From JAVVHH01 sp964613945 (GTDB taxonomy: Bacteria > Pseudomonadota > Alphaproteobacteria > Acetobacterales > Acetobacteraceae), in assembly GCA_964613945.1 (NCBI GenBank), contig CAZTJC010000005.1:99453-163452 (forward strand): a stretch of 64,000 bases of DNA, in the 5' to 3' direction. The notes beneath the pieces were generated by a model, which saw nothing but the letters and a program-made list of their open reading frames with translations, searched no databases and had not been told where the DNA came from. Numbering within the stretch: the stretch's first letter is position 1; each line of letters begins with the position of its first letter. Of this stretch, positions 59,460 through 64,000 are shown in pieces. The translations under genes were made by a program, and so were the position numbers.

Positions 59460-60174
59460 GCCGCTGCTGCAGGCGAGCGGGATCGTCAAGCGCTTCGGCG
59501 GCTTCACGGCGCTGGACGGCGTCGACCTTAGCGTCGCGCCCGGCGAGATCATCGGGCTGATCGGCCCGAACGGCTCGGGCAAGACCACCTTCATCAACGT
59601 GGTCAGCGGCCTGCTCCCGGCCGATGGCGGCAGCGTGTCGCTGTCCGGGGACGCCGTCACTGCCCTGCCCGCGCATCGCCGGGCCGCGCGCGGCATCAAT
59701 CGCACCTTCCAGGTGCCGAAGCCGTTCGCCAGCCTTACCGTGCGGCAGAATCTGGAGGTCGCCGCCTACGGCCCCGACGGGCCCGCCGACCTCGACGCCG
59801 TGCTGGACAGCGTCGAGCTAGGCGGCGTCACCGCCCGCCGACTGGCCGGCGAGCTGACCAGCGTGCAACAGAAGATGCTCGACCTCGCCCGCGCGCTCGC
59901 GACCCGGCCCCGTCTGCTGCTGGTCGACGAACTCGCCTGCGGCTTCAACCCCACCGAGCTGGAGCGCGTCGCCGCCCGGCTGCTGGCTCTGGCGGAGAGC
60001 GGCATGGGCCTGGTCGTGGTGGAGCACCTGATGCCGTTCATCGACCGCATCACCCACCGGGTCGTGGTGATGAATGCCGGCCGCGCCATCTTCGGCGGCA
60101 GCCTGCGCGACGCGGTGCGCGATCGCCAGGTGGTCGAGGTGTTCCTCGGCGAGAGCGAACCGGTGCCAGCATGA
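59452..60174 (+). CDS. ABC transporter ATP-binding protein (LivG family) with altered signature motif
   Basis: 240 residues from GTG at 59452. Walker A GPNGSGKTT (38-46), Q-loop TFQVPKPF and Walker B LLLVDELACGFNP (156-168, Asp159-Glu160) are present. The ABC signature, normally LSYGQQ or LSGGQ, reads LTSVQQ at 135-140, so the invariant Gly is Val138; the Walker B neighbour DEP is DEL. With LivF as partner, one of the two ATP sites would use this degenerate signature, as in asymmetric ABC transporters. LivG normally has about 250-260 residues; a shorter region after the Q-loop explains the difference. Confidence 0.9.
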   Translation: MAEPLLQASGIVKRFGGFTALDGVDLSVAPGEIIGLIGPNGSGKTTFINVVSGLLPADGGSVSLSGDAVTALPAHRRAARGINRTFQVPKPFASLTVRQNLEVAAYGPDGPADLDAVLDSVELGGVTARRLAGELTSVQQKMLDLARALATRPRLLLVDELACGFNPTELERVAARLLALAESGMGLVVVEHLMPFIDRITHRVVVMNAGRAIFGGSLRDAVRDRQVVEVFLGESEPVPA

Positions 60175-60878
60175 GCCTCCTCGAAGTAACCGCCCTGGAG
60201 ACCGGCTACGGTTCCATCCAGGTCCTGTGGGGCGTCGACCTCGACGTCCAGGCCAACGAGACGGTGGTGCTGCTGGGCCCGAACGGCGCCGGTAAGACGA
60301 CGCTGCTGAAATGCCTGGTCGGCCTGCTGCCGGCGCGCGGTGGGTCGGTGCGGTTTGCCGGCGCCGATATCACCCGGCTATCGCCGCGCGCACGGGTGCA
60401 GGCCGGGATCAGCTACATGTCCGAGCTCGGCGTATTTCCCGACATGACGGTCGAGGAGAACATCGACCTCGGCGCCCTGTTTGTCGACCGCGCCGTCGCC
60501 CGGCGACGGCGGACCGAGCTTTACGCGCTGTTCCCCGTCCTGATCGAGAAGCGCAAGCAGGCCGCCGGCGGGTTGTCCGGCGGGCAGCGCAAGATGCTCG
60601 GCGTGGCCAAGGCGCTGGCGGCCGAGCCGAAGCTGCTGGTGATGGACGAGCCATCGGCCGGGCTATCGCCGCTGTTCGTCAGCACGGTGCTGGCCTCGCT
60701 AGCGCAATGCCGAGCCGGTGGGGTGTCGCTGCTGGTCGCTGAACAGAACGCCAAATTCCTCGAACTGGGCGACCGCGTGTTCACGGTGGAGGGCGGACGC
60801 ATCGCCTTCGGTGGCACGCCGGACGCCATGCGCGCCGATGACGGCTTGCGCCGGGCTTATTTCGGATTGGGGGTCTGA
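60171..60878 (+). CDS. ABC transporter ATP-binding protein (LivF family)
   Basis: 235 residues. Walker A GPNGAGKTT, signature LSGGQRKML, Walker B LLVMDEPSAGLSP and switch-region VAEQNAKF are all canonical. It overlaps LivG by 4 bases and its stop overlaps the CoA transferase start by 1 base. Forms the nucleotide-binding heterodimer with the LivG-like protein. Confidence 0.94.
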   Translation: MSLLEVTALETGYGSIQVLWGVDLDVQANETVVLLGPNGAGKTTLLKCLVGLLPARGGSVRFAGADITRLSPRARVQAGISYMSELGVFPDMTVEENIDLGALFVDRAVARRRRTELYALFPVLIEKRKQAAGGLSGGQRKMLGVAKALAAEPKLLVMDEPSAGLSPLFVSTVLASLAQCRAGGVSLLVAEQNAKFLELGDRVFTVEGGRIAFGGTPDAMRADDGLRRAYFGLGV

Positions 60879-61990
60879 TGCTGCCGCTTGCCGGGATCAA
60901 GGTCATCGAGATCGCGCAGAACCTCGCTGGCCCCTACGCCGCGGAGATCCTGGCGACGCTGGGCGCCGACGTGCTGAAGGTCGAGCGACCCGGCGGTGAC
61001 GACGCCCGCGGCTGGGGACCACCATTCGCCGCCGGCGCCGCTACCGCCTTCCAGACCGTGAACCGCAACAAGCGCAACATCACGCTCGACCTCAAGCTTC
61101 CGCAGGACCAGGCGGCACTGCACGAGCTGATCGCCGGCGCCGACGTGGTAGTGCAGAACCTGCGGCCGGGCTCGCTGGACGCGCTGGGCTTCGATGCCGC
61201 CACGCTGCGGGCGCGGCATCCGCGGCTGATCTACTGCTCGCTCTGGGCGTTCGGCGCCGTCGGCCCCATGCGGCTGGACCCCGGTTACGAGCCGATGGTG
61301 CAGGCGTTCAGCGGCCTGTTCGGGCTGAACGGCTGCGCCGACGGCCCGCCCTCGCGCGTCGGCGTGCAGGTGCTGGACCTCGGCTCCGGACTGTGGGCGG
61401 CGCTCGGCTGCGTGGCGGCGCTGTTCCGGCGCAACGCCACCGGCGAGGGCGCGACCGTGGACGCCTCCTTGCTGGAAACCGCGCTCGGCTGGATGGCGGT
61501 GCCGTTCGCCGCCTTCGCCAAATCCGGCACCATCCCGCCGCGCGACCGCACCGGCAACCCGAAGATCGTGGTGTTCGAGGCGCTGCCCACCGCCGACCGC
61601 GAACTGGTGGTGGCCGCGGCCAACGACCGGCTGTTCGCCAAGCTGGTGGGGGTGCTGGGCCATCCCGAGTGGGCCGCCGACCCGCGCTACGCCGACAATG
61701 CCGGCCGGGTTGCGCACAAGACGGAGGTGATCGCCGCCATCGCCGACGTGATGCGGACCAAGCCTTCCGAGCACTGGTCGGCACTGTTCAACGCCGCCGG
61801 GGTGCCGTTCGCGCCGATCAACGACATCGCTTCCCTGCTCACCGACCCGCAGGTGCAGGCACTCGGCATGCTGCAGGACGTGCCGGGCCTGGACATGCCG
61901 ACGATCGGCTTCCCGCTTAGCTTCGACGGCCAGCGCCCCCCGATGCACAGCGCCGCGCCCGCCCTGAAGGAGCGCGATGTTCGCCCCTGA
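60878..61990 (+). CDS. CaiB/BaiF family (type III) CoA transferase
   Basis: 370 residues. N-terminal LAGIKVIEIAQNLAGPYAAEILATLGADVLKVERPGGDDAR and the catalytic Asp167 in VQVLDLGSGLWAALG match formyl-CoA transferase and its relatives (Asp169 in that enzyme). It moves CoA between two carboxylic acids, and could load the imported acid from a donor thioester or recycle CoA from an end product. This gives the operon two activation routes with the NDP-forming synthetases. Confidence 0.93.
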   Translation: MLPLAGIKVIEIAQNLAGPYAAEILATLGADVLKVERPGGDDARGWGPPFAAGAATAFQTVNRNKRNITLDLKLPQDQAALHELIAGADVVVQNLRPGSLDALGFDAATLRARHPRLIYCSLWAFGAVGPMRLDPGYEPMVQAFSGLFGLNGCADGPPSRVGVQVLDLGSGLWAALGCVAALFRRNATGEGATVDASLLETALGWMAVPFAAFAKSGTIPPRDRTGNPKIVVFEALPTADRELVVAAANDRLFAKLVGVLGHPEWAADPRYADNAGRVAHKTEVIAAIADVMRTKPSEHWSALFNAAGVPFAPINDIASLLTDPQVQALGMLQDVPGLDMPTIGFPLSFDGQRPPMHSAAPALKERDVRP

Positions 61991-62846
61991 CACGCTGGCC
62001 GGCCGCCGCGTGCTGATCACCGGCGGCGGCACCGGGCTGGGCCGCGCCATTAGCGAGCGTTACCTCTCGCTCGGCGCCTCGCTGGTGATCTGCGGCCGCC
62101 GTCTGCCGGTGCTGGAGACGGCCGCTGCCGAGATGCGCGCCGCCTACCCTGCGGCCGGCATCACCGCCCTCCGCTGCGACGTCCGCGACCCGGCGCAAGT
62201 CGACGCAATGCTCGACGCCATCTGGGCCGAAGCGCCGCTCGACATCCTGGTCAACAACGCCGCCGGCAACTTCCTGGCGCAAAGCCACCGGCTCTCGGTG
62301 CGGGCCGTCGACGCCGTGCTCGGCATCGTGCTGCACGGCACCACCTATTGCACGCTCGGCTGCGGCCGCCGCTGGATCGCCGCCGCGCGACCCGGCGTCG
62401 TGCTGTCGGTGCTAACGCTCTCGGCCCTGTCCGGCGCGGCCTTCACCATGCCCTCCGCCGTTGCCAAGGCCGGGGTGCTCGCGATGACGCGCAGCCTGGC
62501 GGTGGAATGGGGTCCGCACGGGATACGCTGCGTCGCCGTGGCGCCGGGCTCGTTCCCCACGCCTGGCGCCGACGCCGGCTTGTCGCCCGCTGCCCTGCCG
62601 CGGCCGGCTCCGGCGCGGATGATCCCGATGGGCCGCGTCGGCGAGTATCGCGAGCTGACCGACGCCTGCGCCTTCCTGGTCTCCGACCTCGCCTCCTACG
62701 TCAACGGCGCCTGCCTCACCGTGGACGGCGGCAAGCGGTTCCTCGCCGGCGCCGCGCAGAACGATACCGCAACCCTGCTGGGCTGGAGCGACGCGCAATG
62801 GGATGCGCTGCGCCCCACTCCACATCCGACACCGGAGCCCGCATGA
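61977..62846 (+). CDS. SDR family oxidoreductase, 2,4-dienoyl-CoA reductase-like
   Basis: 289 residues, overlapping the CoA transferase by 14 bases. Glycine motif RVLITGGGTGLGRAISERYLSLGA, NNAAGNFLAQSHRLS, and TMPSAVAKAGVLAMTRSLAVEWGPHGIRC. The catalytic Tyr position of ordinary SDRs is not Tyr here (SAVAK), as in peroxisomal 2,4-dienoyl-CoA reductase (DECR2), where Asp and Lys do the chemistry. The LAVEWGPxGIRxxxVAPG block is typical of that group. NADPH-dependent reduction of an unsaturated CoA ester is expected. Confidence 0.9.
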   Translation: MFAPDTLAGRRVLITGGGTGLGRAISERYLSLGASLVICGRRLPVLETAAAEMRAAYPAAGITALRCDVRDPAQVDAMLDAIWAEAPLDILVNNAAGNFLAQSHRLSVRAVDAVLGIVLHGTTYCTLGCGRRWIAAARPGVVLSVLTLSALSGAAFTMPSAVAKAGVLAMTRSLAVEWGPHGIRCVAVAPGSFPTPGADAGLSPAALPRPAPARMIPMGRVGEYRELTDACAFLVSDLASYVNGACLTVDGGKRFLAGAAQNDTATLLGWSDAQWDALRPTPHPTPEPA

Positions 62847-63907
62847 GCGACCAACTAGCCGACAGCGCCGAGCGTCTCTTCGGCGGAAACATCGACAAGG
62901 CCCTGCTGCACGCGGCCGGCAAGGGCCGATTCCCGCAGGCGCTGTGGGACGAAGTGACGGAGGCGGGCTTCACCGCGGCGCTGCTGCCGGAAGAGGCCGG
63001 CGGCTTCGGCGCGACCGTGACCGAGGCGATGCGCATCCTGCAGATTTCCGCGTCGTTCAACGCCCCGCTGCCACTGGCCGAGACCATGCTGGCCGGCTGG
63101 TTGCTGGCCAAGGCCGGGCTGCCGCTCCCGGAGGGCATCCTCACCCTCGCCCCGGTCCGCAAGGCCGATCGCCTCACACTGGCGCGCGAGGGCGACGGCT
63201 GGCGCCTGTCCGGCACCGCCCAGCGCGTGCCCTGGGGGCGCGATGCCGCGGCGGCGGTGGTGTTGGCGGACAGTCCGGACGGCGCGATGCTCGCCAGTGT
63301 GCCGGCTATGGGGCTAGCTACCCATCTCGACGTCAACCTGGCCGGTGAGCCGCGCGATACGCTCTCATTTGACTTAATGCTGCCACCCGACGCCGTCGCG
63401 CCTGCGCCGATGACGACGGAGGCGCTGCGGGCCGCCGGCGCCGCGCTGCGCACGGTGCAACTCGCCGGCGCGCTCTCGCGGGCGCTGTCCGTCACCGTGG
63501 GCTATGTGCAGACGCGGGTGCAGTTCGGCCGGCCGATCAGCAAGTTCCAGGCGATCCAGCACAACCTGGCGATCATGGCCGGGCAGTCCGCCGCCGCCAT
63601 CGCCGCGGCCGACATGGCGATCGAGGCGCTGGACGAGGGGCTGCGCACCGGCAAGCTGCCGATGCTGACGGTCGCCGCCGCCAAGGCGCGGGCCGGCGAA
63701 GCCGCCAGCGTGGCCGCCGGACTGGCGCACCAATCGCACGGCGCGATCGGCTTCACCCAGGAATACGAGCTGCACTACGCCACCCGCCGCCTGTGGTCCT
63801 GGCGCGACGAGTTCGGCAACGAGGCGGAATGGAACGGGATGGTTGGGCGGGCGGCGCTGCAGGCGGGCGCGGACGGGCTGTGGCCGCTGCTGACGAACGT
63901 CGCCTGA
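62843..63907 (+). CDS. Acyl-CoA dehydrogenase family protein, second
   Basis: 354 residues from the ATG at 62843. It has FTAALLPEEAGGFGATVTEAMRI, a reduced middle domain and a C-terminal helical bundle (VGYVQTRVQFGRPISKFQAIQHNLAIMAGQSAA, HQSHGAIGFTQEYELHYATRRLWSWRDEFGNEAEW). The RRLWSWRDEFG-E--W ending is typical of short acyl-CoA dehydrogenases that often form alpha2beta2 partners, for example in steroid catabolism. A partner could be the dehydrogenase at 49280, but the two genes are 12 kb apart. Overlaps the SDR by 4 bases. Confidence 0.9.
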   Translation: MSDQLADSAERLFGGNIDKALLHAAGKGRFPQALWDEVTEAGFTAALLPEEAGGFGATVTEAMRILQISASFNAPLPLAETMLAGWLLAKAGLPLPEGILTLAPVRKADRLTLAREGDGWRLSGTAQRVPWGRDAAAAVVLADSPDGAMLASVPAMGLATHLDVNLAGEPRDTLSFDLMLPPDAVAPAPMTTEALRAAGAALRTVQLAGALSRALSVTVGYVQTRVQFGRPISKFQAIQHNLAIMAGQSAAAIAAADMAIEALDEGLRTGKLPMLTVAAAKARAGEAASVAAGLAHQSHGAIGFTQEYELHYATRRLWSWRDEFGNEAEWNGMVGRAALQAGADGLWPLLTNVA

Positions 63908-64000
63908 TGGCGGACCTCGACACGCTGCTGTCACCGGCCTCGGTGGCGATCATCGGCGCCTCGCCGGACCCGCACCGTATCCGCGGCCAGTTGCTCGGCC
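63907..64000 (+). CDS. NDP-forming acyl-CoA synthetase, 5' end only
   Basis: The first 31 codons at the right edge (MADLDTLLSPASVAIIGASPDPHRIRGQLLG) match the CoA-binding N-terminus of NDP-forming acyl-CoA synthetases (compare FSPRRVALIGASADPAKTAG at 39500 and APRSVALVGASDDPSKTAS at 50448). The ATG overlaps the preceding TGA, so the operon goes on beyond the window. Confidence 0.85.
   Translation, partial: MADLDTLLSPASVAIIGASPDPHRIRGQLLG

Noticed and set aside
1..64000. CRISPR arrays, tRNA, rRNA, phage or complete insertion sequences
   Set aside because: No regularly spaced direct repeats, cloverleaf-like segments, phage structural genes or intact transposases were seen.

Overview
High-GC Gram-negative DNA with densely packed catabolic operons, ATGA-type gene overlaps and many solute-binding proteins (three Bug/TctC-type, two NMT1/SsuA-type, three Liv-type and one ModA-like). 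Bug receptors, NDP-forming acyl-CoA synthetases, a PEP-CTERM protein and two-subunit molybdenum hydroxylase genes together suggest an alphaproteobacterium of the Acetobacteraceae/Rhodospirillales kind. This placement is inferred from gene style only. Three runs of exactly 100 N (8620-8719, 15690-15789, 43319-43418) are scaffold gaps, and each interrupts at least one gene.

Left part (1-8598): a truncated secreted phosphoesterase, then a leftward operon of fumarylacetoacetase-family hydrolase, Bug receptor, 2Fe-2S subunit, molybdopterin subunit, ModA-like protein, TctB and TctA. A divergent GntR/FadR regulator reads away from it. It looks like a complete unit for importing and hydroxylating an organic acid, probably aromatic or N-heteroaromatic. 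Next (8720-14635) come a secreted esterase cut by a gap, a crotonase with the residue set of 6-oxocamphor hydrolase, a LysR regulator with a perfect palindrome at its start, a decayed glutathione transferase, an SDR, and a three-gene redox unit (cytochrome b, sulfite-oxidase-fold protein, PRC-barrel-like protein).

Middle part (14636-38448): an SGNH-hydrolase-like PEP-CTERM protein, a MASE4-like hybrid histidine kinase and an IS66 transposase remnant. From 19120 to 38448 every gene is on the plus strand: homogentisate dioxygenase, P450, a Liv-type receptor, an isocitrate-lyase-superfamily lyase, an MFS carrier, a four-gene NMT1-type ABC transporter, LeuC-LeuD-LeuB homologues, a second NMT1-type ABC transporter, a D-2-hydroxyacid dehydrogenase, an iron alcohol dehydrogenase, an alpha/beta hydrolase without its nucleophile serine, and a glutathione transferase. 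The LeuCDB homologues carry substitutions in signature positions of all three proteins, so I read them as a catabolic 2-alkylmalate-type module, not leucine biosynthesis.

Right part (38449-64000): two divergent blocks around an IclR-type palindrome. The left one is IclR, Bug receptor, enoyl-CoA hydratase, acyl-CoA synthetase and a second Bug receptor. The right one is a carboxymuconolactone-decarboxylase-like protein, SDR, LigI-like amidohydrolase, TctB and TctA. A LysR gene with a T-N11-A palindrome faces the last operon (49280 to beyond 64000). That operon encodes acyl-CoA dehydrogenase, NDP-forming acyl-CoA synthetase, a Liv-type receptor, a small SCP2-like protein, alpha/beta hydrolase, MmgE/PrpD protein, a second Liv receptor, LivHMGF, a CaiB-type CoA transferase, a dienoyl-CoA-reductase-like SDR, a second acyl-CoA dehydrogenase and the start of a third NDP-forming synthetase. 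It reads as one uptake, CoA-activation and beta-oxidation-like unit for an unknown carboxylic acid. No rRNA, tRNA or CRISPR was seen.
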